A stretch of DNA of 64,000 nt, from NCBI GenBank assembly GCA_043228905.1, contig JBHGNT010000009.1:11904001-11968000 (forward strand). Reading direction: 5' to 3'. Positions 31,773 through 41,619 of this stretch are shown in pieces; the stretch's first letter is position 1, and each line of letters begins with the position of its first letter. Under the pieces are notes generated by a model that did no database searches, was not told the origin of the DNA, and saw only the letters and a list, made by a program, of their open reading frames with translations. The DNA comes from Azolla caroliniana. Its lineage: Eukaryota > Polypodiophyta. Both the position numbers and the translations under genes were made by a program.

Positions 31773-32011
31773 ATCGACTATGTCAAGACTCTAACCTTGT
31801 GGTCAGTCAACTTTTGTAGCAAGGGAGCCAACACCAAGTACGACTCGACGCCACGGAGGTGGTATGGGATGCCGATCGAGGCTCGAGTCCGTCTCGATCC
31901 CTTCGATTGGGGGTGGTCAGGTGGATTGGCACCCTTCTTTCTCTCTCTCCTTTCTTATTTATTTATCTTTTATTCTTATCATATGCTTACATTAGTAGCT
32001 ATGCTCTAATA
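31773..32011 (+). repeat. 3' LTR of gypsy A, second part
   Basis: Resumes with ATCGACTATGTCAAG, exactly where the 5' LTR continues after its copy of the target site. It runs to GCTCTAATA, the counterpart of GTTGTAACA in the 5' LTR. Beyond it copia C resumes. Confidence 0.9.
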
Positions 32012-32041
32012 GTTTGTCTCAAGGATAAACATCCTCCCTTC

Positions 32042-33301
32042 TCAGCACCCTTGCGCGATGACTTTGCCCTCTTCTTCGATGCAACACTCGAGGTGTGTGA
32101 ACCGAACCTGCATCCCTTGATCGACAATCTGCTCGCCGGACATGAGATTCTTTGTGATTGTCGGGACGTGCAGGACATTCATTAGCTTTCCCTTTTGCCC
32201 AAGATGGTTGAGGGGAACTTCACTAATGTGCTCGATGGTATGCGGGGTGTTGTCTCTAGTTTGGACCAGCCCCGGTTGTTCCGGTTTTTCAGTTCCTATG
32301 ATTTGACACTCCGGAATCAATGTACTATAGCTCATTCGGTTTCGAGGTGCTTGTCCTCATCGATTTGACAAAGGTTGGGCCCGATCGATTTCTAGAATTG
32401 GATCCTTCCAGTCCTTCTACGTAGTGCGAGCTTTGCTGGCTTCCCTGTCCAGCCTTGCCGTATCCGGATTTTTCCGAATTGGCACGCTTTTTCCAGCACT
32501 CACTTTGTTTGTGACCCTTCCGGCCACGATACCAACAGTCCATCACAGTCTTCTCCCGCCGGTTCCCGGCATTGCCTTGACTCCCCCTGCTTGTGGAGGG
32601 TCTGGACCTGTTGTCGGCACCATCATTGTGCCTCCGATTTTGCTCATGTCGGCCACTTCCAGCGCATGCCGATTCACCTCGTCCGCCTCATCCACCACGA
32701 CCACGGGGCCGATCCTCCTCCGTGTACAACATCTTGTTGTCAGTGTGCGTGTTTGTCGATGCACCCACATGGTTCTCCTCTACAAGGAGCATCGATTGTA
32801 AGTCGAAAAACGAGGGCATATTCTCCGGAATGCTCCGAACTTCGACGCTAGGCCCCTTGGACAGACCTGCACCATCTCAACTTCCTCACGGTCACGTTAA
32901 TGGAGGCAAGTGAGTCGTAGATGTCTTTGATCCGAGTCGTGTAGTCGACCACCGACATGTCCTTCTGTCTGACATTGCTCAAGTCTTGTCGGAATTGTAG
33001 ATCTGGGTCGTGGTGCTTGCGGCGAAGACCTTTTTCAAGTTTCCCCAAGCTTCCTTTCGCGTCTTTGCATCCCAGATATGGCTAAGTAGCTGATCATCGA
33101 CACTGTACGCAAAGCAGTACATAACTCTACTTGCCACTAGTCCTTAGGTTGGGAGTCCCTGTGTGCCGCATCAGGTGTCGTGTCGTTAGCTCCGTCAACA
33201 TAACTCCAATAACCGTATCCGAGTAGGTACTAGTGCATCTTGTAAGAGCAAGATGTGTAGTTGGATCTATCAAGCTTCTCCGTCGGGAGCGAGCTAGCCA
33301 T
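32042..33301 (-). pseudogene. Copia C gag-protease
   Basis: The start is placed at the ATG at 33301 (the same N-terminal wording as copia B). It contains RQDLSNVRQKDMSVVDYTTRIKD (33000-32940) and a Gly/His-rich stretch. The zinc knuckle is C-W-Y-R-G-R-K-G-H-K-Q-S-E-C (about 32538-32495), where the second cysteine is Arg. The protease near 32310 reads YIDSGVSNH: D-S-G-V instead of D-S-G-A, with a stop just before it. Confidence 0.82.
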
Positions 33302-33396
33302 TCCTTTGTCCATTCTAACCTTCGTTTTTTGTTCTTTACCGGATGTTAGGGTTTGTCTTCCAAAATTGCTCGTCGGCTGTAGAGGTTCTCAACCCT

Positions 33397-33408
33397 CGTG
33401 CTTTACCA
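33397..33408 (-). other. Degenerate primer binding site of copia C
   Basis: The minus strand reads ATGGTAAAGCAC, where copia B has ATGGTATCAAAGCAC. Three bases of the usual PBS appear deleted. Confidence 0.65.
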
Positions 33409-33806
33409 TGTAAAACACAATGTGCGGAAGCTAAGACAAAACCGACTAGTCCAGATAACAACAGAACACACAATGGAGGTTTAATGGAAAGATTGAATAC
33501 ACAAGAGAGACAGAGAGTAGAATAGCATAAACTCAATTCAAAATAATAACACTCTATACATACAATGTGCTCTATGAGCACTTTTATACAAGTCCTTAAA
33601 AGGACTGATAGAAGTACTAGACTCCTAACAATGTGCCTACGTACTAGGCTAGATTTGTAGGCCTCTAACGCCCTACCGGTTACAATCTGATTTGGATCCT
33701 AGTTCCGAATACCATCCGGAAACCGATCTGGTTCTTCATCCTGGACTCTGATCCAGCTCTTGCTTGTTTAGGTGATTCGGATCCAGTTGAGCTTGTCTGC
33801 TTAACA
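33409..33806 (-). repeat. LTR of copia C (398 bp), flanked by both a PBS and a PPT
   Basis: TGTTAAGCAGAC (33806) to GTGTTTTACA (33409) on the minus strand. Downstream it has a PBS and gag, as a 5' LTR should. Upstream, 33821-33807 on the minus strand reads TTTGGGGGCGGGGC, a polypurine tract as expected before a 3' LTR. Confidence 0.8.
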
Positions 33807-33834
33807 GCCCCGCCCCCAAATGAGGATGGGATAA

Positions 33835-34516
33835 TGTTGGGGATTTGCAAAAACAAAAGTTCCCTAGCTTTCGGATTGAGGATAGTTTTGTAAATTCCTA
33901 AGACTTTAAATCCTTTATTCGAGCTTTAAAATCAGGGATGGTTTTTGGAGTGCCCAAGTCCCTCTAGATGGGAAGAGCACGAGTCAAATAAGATGGAGTC
34001 AATAGGCAACTCAGCCGAGGCCGAAAAATTGAATGTCTAATACTGGAACGATAACTGATTCGGTCGATAGCTGAATCAACCGAATCTGATTGGTTTATAT
34101 TTGTAAATAGCCTACATTTTCCCATTGAGGCTATATTTGTAAATAGTCATTTAAGTGTATGGGTATAAATATAGTTAGGGCAAGTAGTTAAGAGAGTTGG
34201 ATGATCATTGTAAAATAGTTATAGTAAGGTTGTTGCCACTCTAACTAGAGAGATACAGAGAGTGAGAGTGAGTGTGTGTCTCATCTGTAGCCATCTATTA
34301 AACGAAGACAAACTCAAGGTTGTTGCCTGCGAGTCTCGTTGTACTCTCATATATAGTGGAATAGTTTGGAGTTTGTGGACTCCTGTGGTTTTTGTCTTTC
34401 GGGTTTTCCATGTAAAACATTCTATGTCTCTGTGTGTTCTCATTTTGTGTATTCATTTCTATTCTTTCACTTTACTCGTGAGTGAGAATCAGTTGTGGTT
34501 GATATCGTATACATCA
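33835..34516 (+). repeat. 5' LTR of copia E (682 bp)
   Basis: Begins TGTTGGGGATTTG and ends CGTATACATCA, two bases before the PBS. It has a TATA-like GGGTATAAATATAG at about 34160. The related LTR at 45854-47313 shares TTGTAAATAG and AACTAGGGCAA-type blocks. Confidence 0.83.
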
Positions 34517-34518
34517 AC

Positions 34519-34530
34519 TGGTATTAGAGT
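34519..34530 (+). other. Primer binding site of copia E
   Basis: TGGTATTAGAGT, a one- to two-base variant of the initiator-Met tRNA PBS. Confidence 0.8.
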
Positions 34531-34559
34531 GAAGTCTCATTACCTTCAAGAGAAAGAAA

Positions 34560-35430
34560 ATGGAAGACACATTCAGCGGAATGTTCAAGTTAATCGGCTC
34601 TAACTATTCAGTGTGGAAGTCAAAAATGTGGGATATGCCCGTGTGCAAAGACTTGTGGTTGCCGGTGCAATCCAACAAGACCAAGCCAGACAAGATCAGT
34701 GCATTGATTTGGGAAGTCATGCATCTGAAGGTAGCAACATACATAAGGTGTTTTATAGATATGAGTCTATAAAACAACTTTAATGAAGAGAACAAGGCGG
34801 ATGTCCTATGGGAGAAGATTGACTTTATGTTGGAAAACAAAAATATCATCAACAAAGTCTAAGTTTTCAGGAAGCTTGTGTGACTCTGGTATCAGGATGG
34901 TTCTAGCATGGTAGAGCACTTGAATGCCTTAAGGGATTGATAAACCAAACCACCTCTCTAGAAGTACCTAAGCCGATGAGGTATTAGCATTATTGTTGTT
35001 GGGATCTCTTCCGGATAGTTGGGAGATGCTTGTTGTCACATTAGACAACGCCGGAACGGAAGGGAAACACTTATCCCTGGAGAAGATGAAGTCGAGCCTG
35101 TTGAACGAGGAAGCATGTCAAAAGGAAAAAGAGGCAATTTCTAACCCAAAGGCCTTAGTCACAGAAGGTGACACGAATCGGGGAAGAGGCTGAGATAGAA
35201 GTCCCCAGAGTTAGGGGAAGTCAGGGACAAGGTCGAAGTCAAGGGGAAGGCCCACATGTTTATATTGCGGGAAGTCGGGGAACTTCCAAAAGAATTGGCG
35301 GCAATCCCGAAAAGAAAAAGGGGGAGCTGATGGTGTAGGGCCGAAGAAGATTTCGGATAACAACACCACCTCAACTATCATTGCGAGTGAGGAGGAACTA
35401 CTGTTCATAAGTGATCAGAATGATGTAAAC
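34560..35430 (+). pseudogene. Copia E gag
   Basis: The ATG at 34560 opens MEDTFSGMFKLIGSNYSVW, parallel to copia-1. It continues with LLLLGSLPDSWEMLV and an Arg-rich part. The zinc knuckle near 35256 reads C-L-Y-C-G-K-S-G-N-F-Q-K-N-W: both the His and the last Cys are lost. Stops occur at about 34770, 34861 and 35193. Confidence 0.85.
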
Positions 35431-35439
35431 CGCGCTGGC

Positions 35440-36155
35440 AAAGAATCGACATGGGTGGTTGATTCTAGTGCGCCGTTTCACCTGACCTCCAATAGAGAAT
35501 GCTTCTCATCGTATACGACCGGTGACTATGGCTACGTGAAGATGGGGAATGACAATGCATGCAAGATCGTTGGAATCGACAATGTATGTTTGTTGACATC
35601 GAAAGGCTGCATAATGGTGCTCAAAGATGTACGCCATGTTCCAAACACCAGATTGAAGTTGATATCGACCGAACAACTTGATGACGAAGGCTATAGTGGT
35701 ACTTTCCTAAACAACACCTGGAAATTTTGCAAAGGGAACTTAATCGTGGCTCGGGCCAAGAAACAAAATACATTGTATGTAATGCATGCACTACTAAGCC
35801 AAAACTAGGTAAACGTGGCAATTGACACAACCGGTGAGTTATGGCATTAAAGGCTTTGCCACATGAGCCAGAACGGAATGCCGATGCTAGCCGAAAGAGA
35901 ACTCCTGCCAGAGGTGAAGAAATTGCATTTGGATAAATGTACCGACTGCCTGGCCGACAAACAAATAGATCCTCTTTCCAACCAAGGTCTCTGATTCGGA
36001 GGAAAACTGCCTTGGAACTTGTACACACCGATGTATGCTATGTAGATGCAACGTCTCATTTTGGTGGACAATATTTCGTTCCCTTCATTGATGATCAAAA
36101 TCGTAAATTGTGGGATTATGTGTTGAAGATGAAGGATCAAGTACTAAGCTAAGGA
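35440..36155 (+). pseudogene. Copia E protease and pre-integrase region
   Basis: The protease active site is WVVDSSAPFHLTS (about 35452): D-S-S-A in place of D-S-G-A, a change expected to abolish activity. Then VLKDVRHVPNTRLKLIS, the pre-integrase CHMS...CTDCLADK and the first Asp block (HTDVCYVD, about 36030). The integrase core stops after MKDQVLS at about 36150 and the following sequence (KLDPNSRSCLFLGYDEDE-type, out of frame) belongs some 150 codons further on. Most of the catalytic core is deleted. Confidence 0.85.
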
Positions 36156-36161
36156 CTAGAG

Positions 36162-36955
36162 GGGGAAACTTGATCCCAACAGCCGATCGTGTCTGTTTCT
36201 CGGCTACGACGAAGACGAATTTGGCTATTGTCTATGGGACGTAATGGATAAGAAGGTGATTAGGAGCTGATATTGGAAGAAAAGACGATTGCCGATTAGG
36301 AGATGGAGAAGACATGGTTGGCCTCCCAATCTACCAAGAATAGGCCTCCAATTATCGATTCAAGCCGAGTTTATGATTGGCCGAATTGAACGCCAATCGG
36401 ATATCAACAATTTGGCTAAGTAGGTAGTCAGAAAAGTTGAGTGCTGACTGAAAAACAAGGGGAACTAGCCACAAGAAGACAGTTGGCCGAACAAGGACCT
36501 GAATCAGACTCAAACAAAGAGCCAACCAAAGAAACTAAACGAAGGTCGAAGATACCCCCTTAGAGAGAGAAGGGGCTCCCCCCCCCCCCCCCCCCCCCCC
36601 CATTGGAGATTTCTTGATAGTGAGTATGTGTTGTTAACCAATGAGGGGAAGCCGGAAAGCTTCGAGGAAGCAAAGAGGGATACCCACAGTCGAAATTGGT
36701 TGATTGCCATGCAAGACGAGATGGATTCCTTGAAGGAGAACCACACATATGAATTGATCGAGCTATCGAAGAGAAAGAAGGCACTTCAGAATAATTGGGT
36801 ATACAAATTGAAGCCAGGAGAAAGCAGGAATCAACCTAGATACCAAGCTCGAATCGTTGTGAAAGGCTTTCAGGAGAATATTGGTGTGGATTTCGACGAA
36901 ATATTTTCCCCGATAGTAAAAATTACCTTGATACGGATGGTGTTGAGCATAGTTG
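36162..36955 (+). pseudogene. Copia E reverse transcriptase, N-terminal part
   Basis: Reads SRSCLFLGYDED (end of integrase), an acidic linker, LLTNEGKPESFEEAK, LQNNWVYKLKPGES, YQARIVVKGF and VDFDEIFSPIVKIT. It then breaks at about 36950 before the catalytic YVDD. The linker contains a poly-C run at 36578-36601. Confidence 0.83.
36578..36601. repeat. Poly-C tract of 24 bases inside copia E pol
   Basis: The corresponding point of copia-1 (about 1213, minus strand) has only seven C, in the codons for RRPPRR. The run has expanded within a coding region and changes the frame. Confidence 0.95.
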
Positions 36956-37400
36956 ATCATTGTTGTAAAGTTACAACGACGTAGTTGCCTTTGTAATTGT
37001 GAGCCTAAAAGTTGTTTTAGTATATAAGCAACTAGGGAAAACTTTATGAAAATGTAGTTGATCATTGTTGTAAAGTTAGAACGACATAGTTGCCTATGTA
37101 ACTATGAGCGAGAGAGAGAGAGAGTGAATGAGAATGTAACTTTGTAGTCATCTGTCAGATGAAGAAGAACTCCAGGTCATTGCCTCTGAGTTTGTTATTT
37201 GTACTTCTCCTCTATTATAGTGATCTGTTTCTTGGGTTTTGTGGACCCTCGTGGTTTTTTTCCCTTTCAGGTTTTCCACATTAAACTCTGTGTCTCTATT
37301 TTTCTTTCTTTTTTTGCTTGCTCGTTTATCTGTCTGTGTACTCTCTATACCAATTCCTTGCACCCGAATATGAATGTAAAACTAGTTGTGGTCGGTTGAT
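36955..37400 (+). repeat. LTR fragment of copia E type replacing the RT core
   Basis: GTAGTTGATCATTGTTGTAAAG occurs twice (about 36950 and 37052), followed by a GA-rich run and the LTR 3' portion (GTCTCTATTTTTC, AAACTAGTTGTGGT). It resembles 34200-34500. Confidence 0.7.
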
Positions 37401-37407
37401 TCTTAAT

Positions 37408-37501
37408 AGGAAGTACCATATGCCTTGGTTGTTGGTAGTTTGATCTATGCTATGGTTCGTACGAGACTCGTCATAGCATTTCTTGTGGGAGTAGTAAGCC
37501 G
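37408..37501 (+). pseudogene. Copia RNase H scrap downstream of the LTR fragment
   Basis: Reads PYALVVGSLIYAMVRTR and VSRYM, the start of a copia RNase H as in copia-1 near 250-190. It is cut off where the copia G1 LTR begins. Confidence 0.75.
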
Positions 37502-37716
37502 ATATATGAGAAAATACAGTGAATCGAGACTTAGACAATCGATCGAGCTTTAATGGAAATCTTCTTATTACTTCGTTCTCAATTAGAGATACAATACTCT
37601 TCTCATCATCACTCATTACAATGTTAGGTATTCGCTTATCTACTAAGCCCTAAATTATTAACGAGTTCACACTTGGACGGATACAACCTAGAAGGAGTCG
37701 GCCTTTTATACCAACA
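37502..37716 (-). repeat. 3' LTR of copia G1, truncated
   Basis: Starts TGTTGGTATAAAAGG (37716) on the minus strand; about 70 bases are missing at the far end. Its sequence (ATCGAGCTTTAATGGAA, CATCACTCATTACAATGTTA) is visibly closer to the G2 LTR (53636-53800) than to G1's own 5' LTR. A PPT-like ACGAGGGAGTT precedes it (37717-37727). Confidence 0.8.
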
Positions 37717-37899
37717 AACTCCCTCGTAAAAGGACTACTCTTTCTTGCATGTACAAGTATTTGGGATTATCTCCCCCGTAAGCCTAGTTTACAAAATTGA
37801 TCGAAGTTTATATGTTACAAGTCGGTCGGCATGCAGCCGAGTCGGCAGATGTATAGGATGTGTGTCTTTATTGTTCCGATCAGATCTTACCTTCTACTC

Positions 37900-39995
37900 C
37901 TCGTTTGGCTTTCTTCAGCTCGGTCACTTGTCATAGACCCATTTTCGTCCTTAGTGCTCTGAAGCGTAGATCTGGGAGTGGCTTCGTCAAGCAATCGGCG
38001 ATGTTCACCTCGGTGTCGATCTTCCAGACTTCGAGTTTCTTTTTGTTTATGAGCTCCCGGATATGATGATACTACACCTCAATGTGCTTCGTCTTCGCAT
38101 GATAGACGGGATTGTTGATGAGGTGTATTGCACTCTATGAATCACAATAGATGGTCGGCGCTAGTCGGTCATTTCGGCTTGCAGTTCCGAAGTCGCCAGT
38201 CAGTCGGTGTAGCCAGATCGCTTCCTTCGTTGCTTCTGATGGTACTATGTACTCGGCTTCTGTGGTAGACAGAGTCGTGCACTCTTGAAGTTTTGAACTC
38301 CATGATATCGCCCCGCCACCATAGGTGAAGATGTAGCCTGATGTCGATTTCCGATTATCTAAATTTCCGGCATAGTTGGAATCGGTGTAGCCTTCGACTT
38401 CGGCTGAGGTTGTCAGTTCGAAAGTCAGTTGTGCATCCAAGGTTCCTTTTAGATACCTAAGGATGTGTTGGACAGCCTCCCAATGCTTCTTTCCCGGATT
38501 TGACATGTACCGGCTAACCACCTCTACGGCATAGGCTAGGCTGGGTCAGGTCGCCACCATTGTGTACATGATACTTCCTATTGCCGATGCGTAGGGTATT
38601 TTTCCATTAAGTTCTCTTTCCTTGTCTGTCAAAGGAGAGTCTCTGTCTAATATTCCAATCAACGTCGGAAGCGGTGTCGGTGTTGGCTTCACGTTCTCCA
38701 TGTTAAAGCGCTTCAACACCTTGCAGATGTATTCGAACTGGGAGAGTCGAAGAGTTTTGGTCGTCCAATTTCTCTCTATCCTCATGCCCAGTATCTGTTG
38801 GGCCTGTCCAAGTTCCTTCATTGCGAACTTTGCGTGAAGGCTCCGCTTCAGCTTACCGATCTCTGCTTCATTGCTTCCTGCAATCAACTTGTCGTCAACG
38901 TATAGGATTAGATAGATCCTTGACTCGTCAGCCAGTTGTCGAACATACATGCATGGGTCGAAGTTTGATCTGTTGTATCCAAGCTGCCATATGTAGAAGT
39001 CAAATTTCTGGTACCACATTCTCGGCGCTTGTTTTAGGCCATATAGACTTTCCTTTAGTCGACATACGGGGTGACTGTCCACCCCGTCACCGTGAAGCCT
39101 GCCGGTTGAGACCTGTATGTGTCTTCTTCTAGATCTTCGTGTAGGAATGTCGTCTTTACGTCCATCTACTCAAGCTGTAGATCTTTTGTCACCACAACTC
39201 CTAGTAGGAGTCGAAGGGTGGTCATCTTGATTACTGGTGAGAATATCTGGTCGTAGTCGACCCCGTATTCATGTTTGAATCCTTTTGCGATAGGTCGAGC
39301 TTTGTACTTGGGTTTCTCCGAGTTCGATACATACTTGTATCAGAAAACCCATTTGCAAGGTAGTGACTTCCTTCCAGCTGGTAGTTCAACCAGCTCCCAT
39401 GTCTGATTCTGATGAATCGAGTCCATTTCGGATTACATGGCTTGTAGCCATGTTTCGGCTTCTGGTGCGGCCATAGCTTCTTCATAGGTGCTTGGTTCAC
39501 CTGCATCCGTGTAATTGACGTAGTCGAGGCCCGGTTGGTAGAACTTTGTTTGCCTTCGAGCTCGTCCATATCTCTTATGTGCTGAGATGTTTGGTTCGGA
39601 TCCTTTGGTCAGCTCTATTGATTGATTGGTATTAGTTGAACCATTTGTATCAGGAGTCTTGTTAGGTGTCCCGCCCCCAGATTGGGATTTCGACGATGTT
39701 TAGTTGTCCTCCCCTATGGTTGTCGTCGACTCTTTTTTGACTTGTCTCTTGGTGACTTTGCCTTTGAGTTCGACGATAGGACTTGTTGCCGATTCAGTGT
39801 TAGCAGGGAAGTTGGCAGCTTGTTGGGTTCGATTGTTTGTCGAGTCTCCGATTCGGCCCGGTGGGTCAGTCCTTCTATGATAGTGTTGCCATCTTCGAAG
39901 AATACCTTCTTACCAACTATTTTCTATTGGTTCCGCTGAGAGAAGATAGACTCTTCATTGAAGACTACGTCACTGCTCTAGATCAATTTCCAGTT
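37900..39995 (-). pseudogene. Copia G1 reverse transcriptase-RNase H
   Basis: Minus strand: FSQRNQ linker, an [18 protein letters not shown]-like block, a frame-broken RT start, then from 39082 an open stretch with VCRLKESLYGLKQAPRMWYQ and the catalytic LILYVDDKLIAG (about 38905). It continues with KELGQAQQILGMRIERN and PYASAIGSIMYTMVAT. RNase H follows (38520-37990) with STSGYIFTYGGGAISWSSK and STTEAEYI. YVDD is intact. Stops lie near 38543, 38133 and 38070. This is the best-preserved copia RT in the window. Confidence 0.88.
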
Positions 39996-40019
39996 CTCAG
40001 GGTCCCATAGCCGGTATCG

Positions 40020-40283
40020 ATTGCCATCAATGGGTATAGATTATTATACTTGTGGACACTACCGATTCGGAGGTTTCTTCAGCTAATCACCCATATTGAC
40101 TCGTGTAGAGTCGTTCGATACCCGTCTTCGGCTAACATGCCGATGGAGAACAGACTCCTCTTTAGATCGGGTACATGCCGAACTCAATGGAAGGTTATTG
40201 TGTTGCCATATGGCATTCTGATGGGAACTTCCCCTATTCCGGCTATCTTGCAATCCTGCCTATTTCCCAGTCGGACTATGCCG
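40020..40283 (-). pseudogene. Copia G1 protease-to-pre-integrase remainder
   Basis: Minus strand: GEVPIRMPYGNTITF, RSLFSIGMLAEDGY, HKYNNLYPL. It is colinear with G2 52180-52450. The protease active site before it and the integrase after it are both deleted. Confidence 0.78.
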
Positions 40284-41222
40284 TTAGAGTACTTCTCTGA
40301 TCATTGAGTCCTCTAAGGAGAGGATTTCTCCGGATCGGGTGTTGGCAACATTGATCTGGTTGTCGACTGGAGAGTGGTCTGAGTCGGAACGTCCCCGATT
40401 CCGCTCGGATCGCTGACCGCTCTCTTTTCTTTCTAATGACCAGTAGTCAGAAACATTGTGGCCAGCTTTCCTGCAGTGTGTGCAGTACTCAGTTGATCGA
40501 CCTGTTTTCGACTTCGACCGTTGTCGATCTCCCCTTGTTTTCAATCGGTTGTAGCGTCGACCGGTTCTGTCGGTTTGTTCTTTCATTCGACTCAGTCAGT
40601 CGAACGACTCAGTCGAGTGATGGGCTTCTACCGACTCATCGAGGTTTAGTCGCATTGATTTTCGCCTCATGTCCTCTGTGAGGACTTGGCCGATTGTTTC
40701 GTCCAAGTTTAAGACCATTCGGCTATTGGCATATGTCGTGGAGAATACCTCCCAACTCGCCGGCAAGCTCGGTAGGAGGGCAAGGGCTTTCACTTCTTCT
40801 TCGAAGTTGATCCCTTGTGACGAGCGCTCAGACAACACCCGACTGAAGGTGTTGATGTGGGAGGTTGCCGGATCGGTCTCCCTCATCTTCATGTTGAACA
40901 GTTGTTTGATCAAAATCAGTTTCGAAGATGAGGACTTCTTTTCATAAACGGCTTGTAGCTTCTCCCACAATGAGAGAGATGTCGTCTCTTTCACCATGCT
41001 AAAATAGACGTTTTGGGCCAGATGCATTCGGATGGTGGAGTGTGAGATTTTGTCTGTTGATCTCCACTCCTCAACTGTCATTGAAGCAAGTTTTTCCTTG
41101 TTCTAAATGCCTTCGACCTCTCTTTGAATGATCAACGCATCCTGCATCATCTCCTTCCACAAGGCAATGTTTTTGCCATCGAATTTTCTGATTTCAACTC
41201 CTGTTCCGGATGTTAAAGCCAT
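40284..41222 (-). pseudogene. Copia G1 gag
   Basis: The ATG at 41222 opens MALTSGTGVEIRKFDGKN. It contains MHLAQNVYFSMVKETTSLSLW and FNMKMRETDPATSHINTF. The zinc knuckle near 40490-40450 is C-T-H-C-R-K-A-G-H-N-V-S-D-Y, where the final Cys is Tyr. Stops lie near 41105 and 40590. Confidence 0.85.
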
Positions 41223-41307
41223 ATTTTGTTTGTGAACTTGAGATTTCTGACCTAGTCTTTTTTTTCAGCTTCTTCCGTTGTCTATTGCCGTCGAACAGTA
41301 GAGATTC

Positions 41308-41319
41308 GCTCTAATACCA
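41308..41319 (-). other. Primer binding site of copia G1
   Basis: TGGTATTAGAGC on the minus strand, two bases from the LTR end at 41322. Confidence 0.88.
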
Positions 41320-41321
41320 GT

Positions 41322-41619
41322 TGTCAGTAACGAGTGCGATTTGCGGAAACGTGTATGGATATGTTGTCGGTTCTGAACAGCAAACAATGCAGACAGAAAA
41401 TGGAATAGGCGTGGACTTACAGAATGCAAGCTCTAATGCAAAGCTTTATTACTTCTTTCTCACTCTCTCTCAGAGATACAATACACTGACACTTCGTCTC
41501 TCTATCACTCGTCACTCTATACAATGTTAGTTATTCGCTTATATACGAAGCCCTAACTTATTGACGAGTTTACACTCGGATGGCTACAACTTGGAAGGAG
41601 TCGGCCTTTTATGCCAACA
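41322..41619 (-). repeat. 5' LTR of copia G1 (298 bp)
   Basis: TGTTGGCATAAAAGG to TTACTGACA on the minus strand. It directly abuts the palindromic satellite at 41620. Confidence 0.87.

Larger units (their letters stand above)
11208..32011 (+). mobile_element. Gypsy A: Ty3/gypsy chromovirus carrying nested copia B and DNA transposon D
   Basis: It has a 5' LTR (11208-11626) followed by a PBS, and a pol split at 13815/20242 by copia B. A PPT (22799-22811) leads into a 3' LTR (22812-23026 plus 31773-32011) split by element D. Removing the insertions brings the sequence back into register. Outside it lie the two halves of copia C, so gypsy A inserted into copia C. The first ~20 bases of the 5' LTR are missing, so no target duplication can be verified. 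No gag or protease is recognised in 11641-13690. Confidence 0.88.
32012..33806 (-). mobile_element. Copia C, right part: LTR, gag, protease
   Basis: Minus-strand copia closely related to copia B. Its integrase is at 10302-11210 on the far side of gypsy A. Sequence at the junction (AAGGATAAACATCCTCCC) matches copia B at 18400. Comparison suggests about 40 bases were lost at the insertion point. Confidence 0.82.
33835..37501 (+). mobile_element. Copia E: rearranged Ty1/copia element
   Basis: Related to copia-1 in gag and pol but in plus orientation. Order: LTR 33835-34516, PBS, gag, protease, pre-integrase, a large integrase deletion near 36151, RT start, an LTR-derived piece (36955-37400) where the RT catalytic region should be, and an RNase H scrap (37408-37501). 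It ends at the truncated LTR of copia G1. Confidence 0.85.
37502..41619 (-). mobile_element. Copia G1: internally deleted Ty1/copia element
   Basis: Minus strand: 5' LTR 41619-41322, PBS, gag, a small protease/pre-integrase remainder, RT and RNase H, PPT, truncated 3' LTR 37716-37502. Compared with copia G2 it lacks about 100 bases around the protease active site and the whole integrase (junction near 40025). It could move only with integrase supplied in trans. Confidence 0.87.

Noticed and set aside
32424-32913. Plus-strand open frames rich in Ser, Pro and Arg
   Set aside because: Antisense of the copia C gag region.
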